Part shown: positions 16,258-24,857 of the stretch, one piece after another | Layout: each line of letters opens with the position of its first letter | Numbering within the stretch: position 1 is the first letter of the stretch | DNA from: Streptomyces xantholiticus | GTDB lineage: Bacteria; Actinomycetota; Actinomycetes; Streptomycetales; Streptomycetaceae | Direction of reading: 5' to 3' | Length of the DNA: 64,000 nucleotides | Assembly: GCF_014651015.1 (NCBI RefSeq) | Contig: NZ_BMWB01000021.1 | Location: 1-64,000, forward strand | Translations under genes and position numbers: made by a program | The notes under the pieces: generated by a model | Told to the model about the DNA's origin: nothing | Databases searched by the model: none | The model's input: the letters and a program-made list of their open reading frames with translations, nothing else

Positions 16258-17382
16258 GTGGCAGCCAAGGACGGGGCATCAGCACCCGGAAAGTCCGGCG
16301 GAGGCTCCGGCAACGAAGCGCTGATCCGCGCCGCTCTGAGCGCCGTCGCCCCGGGCACGGCCCTGCGCGACGGCCTGGAGCGCATCCTCCGCGGCAACAC
16401 CGGAGGCCTGATCGTTCTCGGCATGGACAAGACCGTCGAGTCGATGTGCACCGGCGGTTTCGTACTGGACGTGGAGTTCACCGCCACCAGGCTGCGCGAG
16501 CTGTGCAAGCTGGACGGCGCGCTCATCCTCGACAAGGACATCTCCAAGATCCACCGGGCCGGTGTGCAGCTGGTCCCCGACGCGTCGATCCCCACGGAGG
16601 AGACCGGCACCCGCCACCGCACCGCGGATCGTGTCTCCCGCCAGTGCGGCTTCCCGGTCGTGTCCGTGTCGCAGTCGATGCGCCTGATCGCGCTGTACGT
16701 GGACGGCGAGCGCCGGGTCCTGGAGGAGTCGGCGGCGATCCTCTCCCGCGCCAACCAGGCCCTCGCCACCCTCGAGCGGTACAAGCTCCGCCTCGACGAG
16801 GTCGCGGGCACACTCTCCGCCCTCGAGATCGAGGACCTCGTCACGGTCCGGGACGTCACGGCGGTCGCCCAGCGGCTGGAGATGGTGCGCCGGATCGCCA
16901 CCGAGATCGCCGAGTACGTGGTCGAGTTGGGCACCGACGGCCGTCTGCTGGCCCTGCAGCTCGACGAGTTGATCGCAGGCGTGGAGCCGGAGCGCGAGCT
17001 GGTCGTGCGGGACTACGTACCCGAGCCGACTGCGAAGCGCTCCCGCACCGTCGACGAGGCACTCGCCGAGCTCGACGCTCTCAGCCATGCCGAGCTGCTC
17101 GAGCTGCCCATCGTCGCGAGGGCGTTGGGGTACAGCGGCTCTCCGGAGACGCTGGACTCCGCGGTCTCGCCGCGCGGTTACCGGCTGCTGGCGAAGGTCC
17201 CCCGGCTGCCGGGCGCGATCATCGAGCGGCTCGTCGAGCACTTCGGTGGGCTGCAGAAGCTGCTCGCGGCCAGCGTCGACGACCTGCAGGCCGTGGACGG
17301 CGTCGGCGAGGCGCGGGCACGCAGCGTACGTGAGGGACTGTCGCGGCTCGCCGAGTCGTCGATCCTCGAACGGTACGTGTAG
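16258..17382 (+). CDS. disA: DNA integrity scanning protein DisA, diadenylate cyclase
   Basis: 374-aa enzyme making c-di-AMP from two ATP while scanning DNA. The DAC domain shows DGA at 86-88 and RHR at 119-121, both catalytic. A helical linker with helix-hairpin-helix DNA binding (VDDLQAVDGVGEARARSVRE) ends the protein. The start is GTG 16258, with GGAGG 6 nt upstream (16247-16251). It is probably in an operon with radA. c-di-AMP controls potassium and wall homeostasis in Streptomyces. I looked for a ydaO-type c-di-AMP riboswitch at the wall hydrolase at 24168 and did not see one. Confidence 0.96.
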   Translation: MAAKDGASAPGKSGGGSGNEALIRAALSAVAPGTALRDGLERILRGNTGGLIVLGMDKTVESMCTGGFVLDVEFTATRLRELCKLDGALILDKDISKIHRAGVQLVPDASIPTEETGTRHRTADRVSRQCGFPVVSVSQSMRLIALYVDGERRVLEESAAILSRANQALATLERYKLRLDEVAGTLSALEIEDLVTVRDVTAVAQRLEMVRRIATEIAEYVVELGTDGRLLALQLDELIAGVEPERELVVRDYVPEPTAKRSRTVDEALAELDALSHAELLELPIVARALGYSGSPETLDSAVSPRGYRLLAKVPRLPGAIIERLVEHFGGLQKLLAASVDDLQAVDGVGEARARSVREGLSRLAESSILERYV

Positions 17383-17405
17383 CGGTTCGGCCCTTCCGCC
17401 CGGTC

Positions 17406-18236
17406 TCAGTCCTTCTCGAGACGGAAGGAGGCCGGCAGCACCGTCGCACCGGGGAACGAGGCCTCCACCAGGTAGGTACCGGCCCCGGCGGCACCGCCCT
17501 TCGGCGTCGCGCACTGCGGCGCGCTCCGCTCGCGGTCCCACTCCACGGTGTGCGTGATCGTCGAGCGCGCCGGGACCTGGAGCAGACGGCTCCCCGCCGG
17601 GCTCGGGCAGTGCTCGGTGGACCACACGGTCTCGTCCTCGGCATCGGTGACGGTGAACACCGCGGACCTGGGGCCGAAGTCGGCCTTGCAGGTCGTCGAG
17701 GAGGAGTTGGTGACGACGAGCCGGAACAAGGGCTTCTCCCCCGGCTCGTAAGCCACCTTGGCGCTGCGCAGCGTCAACTTCAGCGATCCCGGGGCGCAGC
17801 TGGGAAGCGTCGAGCCGGCCGGTACGGGTCGGCCGGCGGAGCTGCCGCCGGACGTACCGCCGGCATTGGTGCCGCTGCCGTCCGAACCACCGTTCGCAAG
17901 ACCGTCGGTGGTGCCGTCCGCCGCGCCGTCAGAAGCGCCGCCGGAGGTGCCGCCGGAGCCGTTCTTGCCGTCGTCCGCGTCCGCGCCCGATTCGTCGCGT
18001 CCGCCCGGCTGTTCACTGATCGCGGGCCCCGACTGGTCGGGGCCCGGCGTGATCGAGGGCGCGGGAGTCGTGCGGCCGGCGCCCTTGTCGTCCGTCCCGC
18101 CCCCGCCGTCGCCCGTCGAACTCACGGCCCACACGATCAGCACCGCGAGGAGCGCGGCCAGTGACGCCGCGACTGCCCTCCGTCGCCAGTAGATGGAGGA
18201 GGGAAGCGGCCCGATCGGATTGCGCAGAGATCCCAC
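17406..18236 (-). CDS. Membrane-anchored secreted protein of unknown function
   Basis: 276 aa from GTG 18236, or up to 302 aa from the ATG at 18314. After a short basic cytoplasmic end (RNPIGPLPSSIYWRRR) a single span AVAASLAALLAVLIVWAVSS leads outside. Then comes a flexible Gly/Ser/Asp/Thr linker of about 110 residues with repeated SDGAADGTTDG-like units. The C terminal domain is beta-rich with four Cys (SCAPGSLKL, TCKADFG, EHCPSP, QCATPKG), probably two disulfides. It looks like an intracellular-proteinase-inhibitor or DUF4232-type beta sandwich (inference). It converges on disA with a 23-bp gap. Confidence 0.78.
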   Translation of the reverse strand: MGSLRNPIGPLPSSIYWRRRAVAASLAALLAVLIVWAVSSTGDGGGGTDDKGAGRTTPAPSITPGPDQSGPAISEQPGGRDESGADADDGKNGSGGTSGGASDGAADGTTDGLANGGSDGSGTNAGGTSGGSSAGRPVPAGSTLPSCAPGSLKLTLRSAKVAYEPGEKPLFRLVVTNSSSTTCKADFGPRSAVFTVTDAEDETVWSTEHCPSPAGSRLLQVPARSTITHTVEWDRERSAPQCATPKGGAAGAGTYLVEASFPGATVLPASFRLEKD

Positions 18237-18325
18237 GGCCCAAACTCTACGAGAGATCCGGGCCAACTCCCGTCCCACCCGCCGCCGAACTTCCCGAACT
18301 CTGCTGATCATCATCCCGCTTGCGT

Positions 18326-18354
18326 CCCCGCAAGGGCATTACTTTCTTGCGGGG
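18326..18354. promoter_or_regulatory. Inverted repeat in divergent promoter region
   Basis: Perfect 9-bp arms: CCCCGCAAG at 18326-18334 and CTTGCGGGG at 18346-18354, with an 11-nt A/T-rich middle. It lies between the divergent genes starting at 18236 (-) and 18413 (+). It could be a regulator site for both or an RNA hairpin in the 5' leader of the phosphatase. No regulator is encoded next door. Confidence 0.45.
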
Positions 18355-18412
18355 TGGCACTGGCCGAACGCCACGGGTGACCGTCCCGGCCGAGCAGGTA
18401 CGGTCCGTGACC

Positions 18413-19066
18413 ATGAACAGCAGCATCACCCGCGATCTCTACCGCGACATCATCGACTTCGCCCACACCACTCCGTCCTGGGTTCGGCATCTCGCCGAAC
18501 TGTGGACGGACGCAGGGCTGTTGCTCTTCGGGGTGCTGTTCGTCGTGGCCTGGTGGTGGTCGCGGACCGGCAACACCCGCGCCCTCGCCCTCGCGGTGCT
18601 CGCTCCGCTCGCGACGGCCGTCGGCTACGTCGTCAGCGAATCGCTCAAGTCGGTCGTGGACGAGGAACGCCCGTGCCGCACGGTCACGGACGCGGCGGCC
18701 TCATTGGTGCCGTGTCCGCCGACGGGCGACTGGTCCTTCCCGAGCAACCACTCGGCGATCGCGGGCGCGGCGGCGGTCGCACTGGCGCTCGCACGGCCGC
18801 GGATCGCGCTGCTCACCGTGCCGATGGCCCTGCTGATGGCCTTCTCCCGGGTCTTCGTGGGCGTGCACTATCCGCACGACGTGGTGACGGGCCTGGTGGT
18901 CGGCGCGGTCGGCGCGGCGGTGTTCGTGCTGGTGCTGGTCCGGCCGGCAGGGTCGCTGCTGGGCGCGATGCGGATGAGCCGGGTGCCGCTGGTCGTGTGG
19001 TTCACGGGGCCGGGTTCGGTGCGGCACGCCGCACGGGAGCCGCGCGCGTACGAGCCCCGCGCCTGA
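18413..19066 (+). CDS. PAP2-family membrane phosphatase
   Basis: 217-aa integral membrane phosphatase with about five spans. The three PAP2 motifs are present: KSVVDEERP (KxxxxxxRP), PSNHS (PSGH type, Asn for Gly) and SRVFVGVHYPHDV. They supply the catalytic His residues facing outside. Likely substrates are undecaprenyl pyrophosphate or phosphatidic acid. The location between c-di-AMP and envelope-stress genes fits wall lipid recycling (inference). Start ATG 18413; a GTG at 18407 is two codons upstream. Confidence 0.9.
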   Translation: MNSSITRDLYRDIIDFAHTTPSWVRHLAELWTDAGLLLFGVLFVVAWWWSRTGNTRALALAVLAPLATAVGYVVSESLKSVVDEERPCRTVTDAAASLVPCPPTGDWSFPSNHSAIAGAAAVALALARPRIALLTVPMALLMAFSRVFVGVHYPHDVVTGLVVGAVGAAVFVLVLVRPAGSLLGAMRMSRVPLVVWFTGPGSVRHAAREPRAYEPRA

Positions 19067-19600
19067 CGCCCGGGGTGTCTTCTCCCCCCACCGCGCCCCG
19101 GCACGGACGGCGGACTTCGCCCCCCGGCCTCGGCGAGGTTGGGCCCACCACCGCGTCGGGGTTGCGCCCTTGAACCCCGCGCCTCAACTCCCAAGGCCCC
19201 TTGGGCGTGGGCGGCCGGACCCCCAGGGACGGCGGACGGATTTCGCGAAGCGGGAGTCCCGCCGCCCGACGGGCTGATTCGCCGCCGGCGACCCAGCTCG
19301 TGGGAGCGCCTCCCCACGGCCGCCGAGCCGTGGATGGATCAAGGCCACCGTGCGCAGCGCGGCACGGTGTCCGGCCGGACCCCATGCGCCGCGCGAGGCG
19401 CTACCGGGCCCGGGCAGAGCCCCGAACGCCGCGCGGAGCGCGGCACCGGGTCCGCGTGGAGTCCGGGTCGGGTAGGGGCGGGGTGCGGAGGGTCCCGGAC
19501 GCGGTGGGCACCCCACCCCCGCCCGAGACACGCCCCCAGGCATGCCCGGCAAAGGCGGATGCCGCACCTGCACCCCCGGACGTGCCAGGATCAAAGGGCC
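19067..19600. other. GC-rich intergenic stretch without a recognisable gene
   Basis: About 530 bp. It has long open frames on both strands because of extreme GC content, but none starts with a ribosome site or gives a recognisable protein. Loose repeats of GCGCGG and CCGGGTCCG motifs are seen. It might be decayed coding DNA. The mutY promoter must lie near its right end. Confidence 0.5.
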
Positions 19601-20515
19601 ATGACTGTCACTCACGTAACCCAGACGTCCGACATCCTCGATCCCGCCTCGCTCCACACGCCCGTCATCGCCTGGTTCGACAAGCACGCCCGCGACCTGC
19701 CCTGGCGTCGCCCCGAGGCGGGCGCCTGGGGCGTGATGGTGAGCGAGTTCATGCTGCAGCAGACTCCGGTGAACCGGGTGCTGCCCGTGTACGAGCAGTG
19801 GCTGGCCCGCTGGCCACGCCCGGCCGATCTCGCGCAGGAGGCGCCCGGCGAGGCCGTGCGTGCCTGGGGCCGGCTCGGTTACCCGCGTCGTGCCCTGCGT
19901 CTGCACGGCGCCGCGCAGGCGATAACGGAGCGGCACGGCGGCGAGGTCCCGACCGATCACGCGCAGTTGCTCGCGCTGCCGGGCATCGGCGAGTACACCG
20001 CGGCGGCCGTGGCCTCCTTCGCGTATGGGCAGCGGCACGCAGTCCTGGACACCAACGTCCGCCGGGTGTTCGCCCGCGCCGCGACCGGCATCCAGTACCC
20101 GCCGAACGCGACGACCGCCGCCGAGCGCAAGCTGGCGCGTCTGCTGCTTCCGGAGGAGGAGCGGACGGCGGCCCGCTGGGCCGCGGCCTCGATGGAGCTC
20201 GGCGCGCTGGTGTGCACCGCCAAGAACGAGGACTGTGCGCGCTGCCCGATCGCGGAGCAGTGTGCCTGGCGGCTGGCGGGCAAGCCGGCGCACGACGGCC
20301 CCGCCCGCCGGGGGCAGACGTACGCCGGCACGGACCGCCAGGTCCGCGGCAAACTGCTGGCCGTGCTGCGCGAGGCGGTGACCCCGGTGCCGCAGGCGGC
20401 GTTGGACGCGGTCTGGCACGAGCCGGTACAGCGCGGCCGGGCGCTGGACGGGCTGGTCACCGACGGACTCGTCGAGCCGCTGGAGAACGGTTACTACCGC
20501 CTCCCGTTGACCTGA
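19601..20515 (+). CDS. mutY: A/G-specific adenine glycosylase (MutY type)
   Basis: 304-aa base-excision glycosylase that removes adenine opposite 8-oxoguanine. Seen: SEFMLQQTPVNRV near residue 47, helix-hairpin-helix LLALPGIGEYTAAAVASFA with the catalytic Asp in HAVLDTNVRRV, and the [4Fe-4S] ligands spaced C-x6-C-x2-C-x5-C (CTAKNEDCARCPIAEQC). The C-terminal NUDIX-like 8-oxoG recognition domain of E. coli MutY is replaced by a short winged-helix-like end (residues about 245-304), as in other actinobacterial forms. Start ATG 19601. Confidence 0.93.
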   Translation: MTVTHVTQTSDILDPASLHTPVIAWFDKHARDLPWRRPEAGAWGVMVSEFMLQQTPVNRVLPVYEQWLARWPRPADLAQEAPGEAVRAWGRLGYPRRALRLHGAAQAITERHGGEVPTDHAQLLALPGIGEYTAAAVASFAYGQRHAVLDTNVRRVFARAATGIQYPPNATTAAERKLARLLLPEEERTAARWAAASMELGALVCTAKNEDCARCPIAEQCAWRLAGKPAHDGPARRGQTYAGTDRQVRGKLLAVLREAVTPVPQAALDAVWHEPVQRGRALDGLVTDGLVEPLENGYYRLPLT

Positions 20516-20590
20516 CGGCGGAGCAGCGCAGCGCTGCTGCCGCGAGGAAGCCAAGATCCCTACCCCACCCGCACCACCCTCCAAACATCC

Positions 20591-20603
20591 GTTGTTACAC
20601 AAC
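20591..20603. promoter_or_regulatory. Palindrome upstream of sigE
   Basis: GTTGT-TAC-ACAAC forms a dyad 127 bp ahead of the sigE ATG, in the lower-GC part of the mutY-sigE gap. The sigE promoter of S. coelicolor is the known target of CseB, so this is a candidate CseB or other activator site. It is a single motif with no comparison available here. Confidence 0.3.
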
Positions 20604-20729
20604 CGATGGACGGCCGTGCGCCGTCCGACGGCTGCTCCGCACAGCGCCGTGACAACAGCTCCGTAATTTCTTGTGTCGCAAGGAACGCAGGAACACACGG
20701 GGTTTTCCACGGGGACGGAGGCGGTTGGC

Positions 20730-21302
20730 ATGGCGCACGGCGAGGTGCTCGAGTTCGAGGAGTACGTACGCACACGGCAGGAGGCGCTGCTGCGCAGCGC
20801 CCGGCGCCTCGTCCCCGACCCGATCGACGCGCAGGACCTGCTCCAGACCGCGCTGGTGCGCACCTACGGCCGCTGGGAAGGAATCGCCGACAAGTCGCTC
20901 GCGGACGCGTACCTTCGCCGCGTGATGATCAATACGCGCACCGAGTGGTGGCGGGCCCGCAAGCTCGAGGAGGTCCCGACCGAGCAGCTGCCCGACGCGA
21001 GCGTCGAGGACGGCAGCGAGCAGCGCGCCGACCGCGCCCTGCTGATGGACGTGCTCAAGGTGCTGGCGCCCAAGCAGCGCAGCGTCGTCGTGCTGCGGCA
21101 CTGGGAGCAGATGAGCACGGAGGAGACCGCTGCCGCGCTCGGCATGTCGACCGGTACGGTGAAGAGCACGCTGCACCGGGCGCTGGCCCGGCTCCGTCAG
21201 GAGCTCGAGGCACGGGACCTGGATGCCCGCGCCCTGGAGCGCCATGAGACGCGGCGGGCCCATCGGCGTGACGGACAGGAGCAGGAGCGGTGCGCGGCCT
21301 GA
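20730..21302 (+). CDS. sigE: ECF sigma factor SigE, cell-envelope stress
   Basis: 190-aa ECF sigma factor directing the cell-envelope stress regulon. Region 2 spans about 15-85 (LLRSARRLVPDPIDAQDLLQ, then YLRRVMINTRTEWWRARKLE). Region 4 is about 110-165 (LAPKQRSVVVLRHWEQMSTE, AAALGMSTGTVKSTLHRALA). The sequence is nearly the S. coelicolor SigE as I recall it, including the ERCAA end. Start ATG 20730; an in-frame start at 20673 would add 19 residues. There is no anti-sigma gene beside it: control is by the CseBC two-component system on its promoter. The cseA start overlaps its end. Confidence 0.95.
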   Translation: MAHGEVLEFEEYVRTRQEALLRSARRLVPDPIDAQDLLQTALVRTYGRWEGIADKSLADAYLRRVMINTRTEWWRARKLEEVPTEQLPDASVEDGSEQRADRALLMDVLKVLAPKQRSVVVLRHWEQMSTEETAAALGMSTGTVKSTLHRALARLRQELEARDLDARALERHETRRAHRRDGQEQERCAA

Positions 21303-21958
21303 GAGGCAAGGGCGGCAGCAGGACCATGGCGGCGGGCGGCACGGCGACGGCCGGGCTCGTCGCCGCAGCCCTGCTCGCGGCCGGCTGCTCCACCGGGGGC
21401 ACGGGGGTGCAGGACGAAGGTGCGGCGCCCGCGGAGGCCGCGAGCAAGGCGACCCCGTCCCCCGTGCCGTCCGGCGACGCGGGGCAGTTCACGAAGTCGG
21501 TCGACGCGGTCAAGCTGCTGATGGCCGACCCGAAGGTCAGCTCGCGGGTCAAGGCCGATCTGCGGCCGTGCGCCGAGGACTCGTACCCGGTCGACACCTC
21601 GTACGCGCAGCTCACCGGCAATGACGCGCCGGACGTCATCGTCAACGTGCTGACCTGCGGTGACGCTGTCGGCATGGGCACGTATGTGTACCGGGGGGAC
21701 GGTAAGGCCTACGAGAACGTGTTCGCGGTGGAGGAGCCGGCGGTCTACGCGGCGGTCGACCGTGGGGACCTGGTGGTGACCAAGCAGGTGTACACCAGGA
21801 ACGACCCGGTGGCGGAGCCGTCGGGCGAGGAAGTGAGCACCTACCGCTGGTCGGACGGCAAGTTCACCCGGCAGTTCTGGGTGCGCAACGAATTCAGCCG
21901 GGCGGTCGGCGAGGGCGAGGTGGTCGCCACGGAGGCGCCCGCGCCCAGCGAGAACTGA
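21290..21958 (+). CDS. cseA: Lipoprotein CseA, modulator of envelope-stress signalling
   Basis: 222-aa lipoprotein, outer face of the membrane. The signal sequence MAAGGTATAGLVAAALLAAGC ends in lipobox LAAGC (Cys about residue 33), followed by a Gly/Thr/Ala linker and a soluble domain of about 150 residues. The GTG at 21290 overlaps the sigE coding end by 13 nt, with GCAGGAG upstream. In S. coelicolor loss of CseA raises sigE expression, so it is a negative modulator of CseC sensing. Position in the order sigE-cseA-cseB-cseC supports the name. Confidence 0.92.
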   Translation: MRGLRGKGGSRTMAAGGTATAGLVAAALLAAGCSTGGTGVQDEGAAPAEAASKATPSPVPSGDAGQFTKSVDAVKLLMADPKVSSRVKADLRPCAEDSYPVDTSYAQLTGNDAPDVIVNVLTCGDAVGMGTYVYRGDGKAYENVFAVEEPAVYAAVDRGDLVVTKQVYTRNDPVAEPSGEEVSTYRWSDGKFTRQFWVRNEFSRAVGEGEVVATEAPAPSEN

Positions 21959-21997
21959 GAGAACCGAGACAACCGAGAGAACGGGGAGAGCAGCCGG

Positions 21998-22699
21998 ATG
22001 GCCGAGACCCATGTCCTGTTCGTCGAGGACGACGATGTCATCCGCGAGGCGACCCAGCTCGCGCTGGAGCGGGACGGCTTCACGGTCACCGCAGTCCCCG
22101 ACGGTCTGCAGGGCCTGGAGGCGTTCCGTGCGGACCGACCGGACATCGCCCTTCTGGACGTGATGGTGCCGGGGCTCGACGGCGTGAGTCTGTGCCGCCG
22201 TATCCGTGACGAGTCGACGGTTCCCGTGATCATGCTTTCGGCGCGGGCCGACTCGATCGACGTGGTGCTCGGCCTGGAGGCCGGCGCGGACGACTACGTC
22301 ACCAAGCCCTTCGACGGTGCCGTGCTCGTCGCCCGCATCCGCGCCGTGCTGCGCCGTTTCGGGCACGCGAGCGGCGGGGCGGGCGATGCGGCCCGGTCGG
22401 GGCAGCAGGAGAGCGGGGCGCTGACCTTCGGCGACCTGGCCGTCGACACCGAGGGCATGGAGGTGCTCAAGGCGGGCAGGCCGGTGTCGCTGACGCCGAC
22501 CGAGATGCGGCTGCTGCTGGAGTTCTCGGCCGCTCCCGGCACCGTGCTCTCCCGCGACAAGCTCCTGGAGCGGGTCTGGGACTACGGCTGGGGCGGCGAC
22601 ACCCGGGTCGTCGACGTCCATGTGCAGCGCCTGCGGACCAAGATCGGTCAGGACCGGATCGAGACGGTCCGCGGCTTCGGCTACAAGCTCAGGGCATGA
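21998..22699 (+). CDS. cseB: Response regulator CseB
   Basis: 233-aa OmpR/PhoB-type response regulator. The receiver domain shows acidic pocket VEDDD at the start, phosphoacceptor Asp in IALLDVMVPG and Lys in DDYVTKPFD. The winged-helix output domain contains LTPTEMRLLLEFSAAPGTVL, then RVVDVHVQRLRTKI, near the C terminus (GFGYKLRA). Phosphorylated by CseC, it activates the sigE promoter. Spaced 39 bp after cseA and 10 bp before cseC, it is clearly in the operon. Confidence 0.95.
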   Translation: MAETHVLFVEDDDVIREATQLALERDGFTVTAVPDGLQGLEAFRADRPDIALLDVMVPGLDGVSLCRRIRDESTVPVIMLSARADSIDVVLGLEAGADDYVTKPFDGAVLVARIRAVLRRFGHASGGAGDAARSGQQESGALTFGDLAVDTEGMEVLKAGRPVSLTPTEMRLLLEFSAAPGTVLSRDKLLERVWDYGWGGDTRVVDVHVQRLRTKIGQDRIETVRGFGYKLRA

Positions 22700-22709
22700 G
22701 GCCCACGGC

Positions 22710-24101
22710 ATGAGATGGCCTGTCCTGCGCACCGGCGTCCGATGGAAGATCAGCATCGCGATCGCGGCGGTCGGCGCGCTGATCGCCATTGCGCTGAGCC
22801 TGGTCGTGCACAACGCGGCCCGGGTCTCCATGCTGGACAACGCCCGCGACGTGCAGATGGACCGGGTGCTGCTCGCCCAGCGCTGGTACGAGACGTCGAA
22901 GAACAGGGACCCGCGCTTCAACAGCAAGATCAACGATCCGGCGCTGCCCGACGAGCTCAAGCGGCTGATGCGGGAGAAGCGACGTGGTTCGTACGTCGCG
23001 GAGGGGCCCGGCGGAACGCCCGAGCTCTGGGCCGCCGTGCCGCTGGCGGACGGCGACGTGCTCTCCCTGCGCACCGAGTTCACCGGGCGCAGCGCCGTGA
23101 TCATGCAGGACCTCGACCGTGCCCTGATCATCGGCTCCGTCTCCGTCGTGCTGGGCGGTTCCGCGCTCGGCGTCCTGATCGGCGGGCAGCTCTCGCGCCG
23201 TCTGCGCAAGGCCGCCGCGGCGGCGGGCAACGTGGCTCAGGGCAATCACGAGGTGCGGGTGCGGGACTCGATCGGCGGTGTCGTCCGTGACGAGACCGAC
23301 GATCTGGCCCGGGCGGTCGACGCACTGACCGACGCGCTCAACGAGCGCATCGAGGCCGAGCGGCGCGTCACCGCGGACATCGCGCACGAGCTGCGCACGC
23401 CCGTCACCGGCCTGCTCACGGCGGCCGAGCTGCTGCCGCCCGGCCGGCCCACCGAGCTGGTGCGGGACCGGGCGCAGGCCATGAGGACGCTGGTGGAGGA
23501 CGTGCTTGAGGTGGCCAGGCTGGACAGCGCCTCCGAGCGGGCCGAGCTGCAGGAGATCCAGCTGGGCGAGTTCGTCGGCCGCCGGGTCGCCGTCTTCCAC
23601 CCCGACGCGCAGGTGCGGGTCGTGCACAGCTCCTGGGTCAGCACCGACCCGCGGCGGCTGGAGCGCATCCTGGGCAATCTGCTCACCAACGCCGCCAAGT
23701 ACGGCAAGGGGCCGATCGAGGTCACCGTGGAGGGCCGTGTGGTCCGGGTACGGGACCACGGCCCCGGGTTCCCCGAGGCGCTGCTGAGGGAGGGGCCGAG
23801 CCGGTTCCGTACGGGTGCGAGCGACCGGGCGGCCACGGGGCACGGTCTGGGGCTCACGATCGCGGCGGGCCAGGCCCGGGTGCTCGGGGCGCGGCTCACG
23901 TTCCGCAACGCCGCGCCGGAGGGTGCGACGCCGCTGGGGGACTCAGGGGGGGCGATCGCGGTCCTCTGGCTGCCGGAGCACGCGCCGACGAACACCGGGA
24001 GCTTCCCCGTGCTGCCGGCGCGCACCGACCGGCCCGCGCACGGCCCGAAGTGGTCGCTCGGCAGGCTGAGACGCCGCGGCAGGACTGAGGACCACCGGTG
24101 A
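22710..24101 (+). CDS. cseC: Sensor histidine kinase CseC
   Basis: 463-aa membrane histidine kinase. Span 1 is about residues 12-33 (ISIAIAAVGALIAIALSLVV), then a short outer sensor part of about 100 residues, then span 2 (LIIGSVSVVLGGSALGVLIG). HAMP follows with RLRKAAAAAGNVAQGNHEVR. H-box is ADIAHELRTPVTG, N-box NLLTNAAKYG, G boxes DHGPGFP and GHGLGLTIA. It responds to wall damage such as glycopeptides in S. coelicolor. Start ATG 22710 is 10 bp after cseB. Its end is followed by the strong hairpin at 24114. Confidence 0.94.
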   Translation: MRWPVLRTGVRWKISIAIAAVGALIAIALSLVVHNAARVSMLDNARDVQMDRVLLAQRWYETSKNRDPRFNSKINDPALPDELKRLMREKRRGSYVAEGPGGTPELWAAVPLADGDVLSLRTEFTGRSAVIMQDLDRALIIGSVSVVLGGSALGVLIGGQLSRRLRKAAAAAGNVAQGNHEVRVRDSIGGVVRDETDDLARAVDALTDALNERIEAERRVTADIAHELRTPVTGLLTAAELLPPGRPTELVRDRAQAMRTLVEDVLEVARLDSASERAELQEIQLGEFVGRRVAVFHPDAQVRVVHSSWVSTDPRRLERILGNLLTNAAKYGKGPIEVTVEGRVVRVRDHGPGFPEALLREGPSRFRTGASDRAATGHGLGLTIAAGQARVLGARLTFRNAAPEGATPLGDSGGAIAVLWLPEHAPTNTGSFPVLPARTDRPAHGPKWSLGRLRRRGRTEDHR

Positions 24102-24113
24102 TGGAACCGCAAA

Positions 24114-24137
24114 GGCCCCGCCCGGGAGGGCGGGGCC
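24114..24137. terminator. Bidirectional hairpin terminator
   Basis: Perfect 10-bp stem GGCCCCGCCC (24114-24123) with its complement at 24128-24137 and a GGGA loop. It sits between convergent cseC and the M23 peptidase gene, and probably ends transcripts from both sides. Confidence 0.8.
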
Positions 24138-24167
24138 GTCAAGCCGGAGGGGTGACTCGGTCGTGCG

Positions 24168-24857
24168 TCAGAGGTTGACGCCGGCGGAGCGCAGGAACGC
24201 CATCGGGTTCAGCGCCGAGCCGTAGTTCGGGGTCGTGCGGATCTCGAAGTGCAGGTGCGGGCCGGACGAGTTGCCGGTGTTGCCGGACTTGGCGATGGTC
24301 TGGCCGGCGTTGACCTTCGAGCCGATGTTGACGTTGATCGTCGACAGGTGCGCGTACTGCGAGTACTTGCCGTTGTTGTGCTTGATCACGATGGCGTTGC
24401 CGTACGCGGGGCCGTCGCCGCCACCGTTCGGGCCGGCCTTGACCACGGTGCCGGCGCCGGCGGCCTTGACCGCGGTACCGATCGGCACGGCGAAGTCCTG
24501 GCCGGAGTGCTTGGCGGACCACATGGCGCCGCCCTGCGCGAAGCTCGCGGTCAGCGTGTAATTGCTGACCGGCTTGACCCAGGCCGGGGCCTTCTTGGCG
24601 GGCTTCTTCTTCGCGACCTTCTTCGCGACCTTCTTGGCGGCCTTCGCCTTCTCGGCGCTCGCCTGGGCATCGGCCCGGGCGGCGAGGGCGGAGGCGGCGT
24701 CCACGACGGCCGGCTTGGCCGCCTTGCCCGTGTCGGCGGAGGCCACACCCGCACCGGCTCCGACGACCATCACGGCGCCCATTCCGGCGGCCACGACAGC
24801 ACCACGGGTACGGAGCACGGACGTGCGGAGCTGGTGGATCACGGTGTGCTTCGACAT
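24168..24857 (-). CDS. Secreted M23-family peptidoglycan peptidase
   Basis: 229 aa. Signal peptide: basic start MSKHTVIHQLRTSVLRTR, hydrophobic GAVVAAGMGAVMVVGAGAG, cleavage after VASA. Then comes a helical linker with a Lys/Ala/Pro tract (AKKVAKKVAKKKPAKKAP) that may bind wall polymers. The C-terminal LytM/M23 domain holds the zinc ligands in HSGQDFAVPIGT and HLHFEIRT. It cuts peptide crosslinks in the wall. Start ATG 24857 has GGTTCTCCCG upstream, a weak ribosome site. Its neighbours, the envelope-stress operon and PBP4, suggest wall remodelling. I saw no ydaO riboswitch in its leader. Confidence 0.92.
   Translation of the reverse strand: MSKHTVIHQLRTSVLRTRGAVVAAGMGAVMVVGAGAGVASADTGKAAKPAVVDAASALAARADAQASAEKAKAAKKVAKKVAKKKPAKKAPAWVKPVSNYTLTASFAQGGAMWSAKHSGQDFAVPIGTAVKAAGAGTVVKAGPNGGGDGPAYGNAIVIKHNNGKYSQYAHLSTINVNIGSKVNAGQTIAKSGNTGNSSGPHLHFEIRTTPNYGSALNPMAFLRSAGVNL

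Noticed and set aside
14824..17382. Apparent fusion reading through radA into disA
   Set aside because: The first part is an off-frame shadow of radA; DisA begins at GTG 16258 with its own ribosome site.
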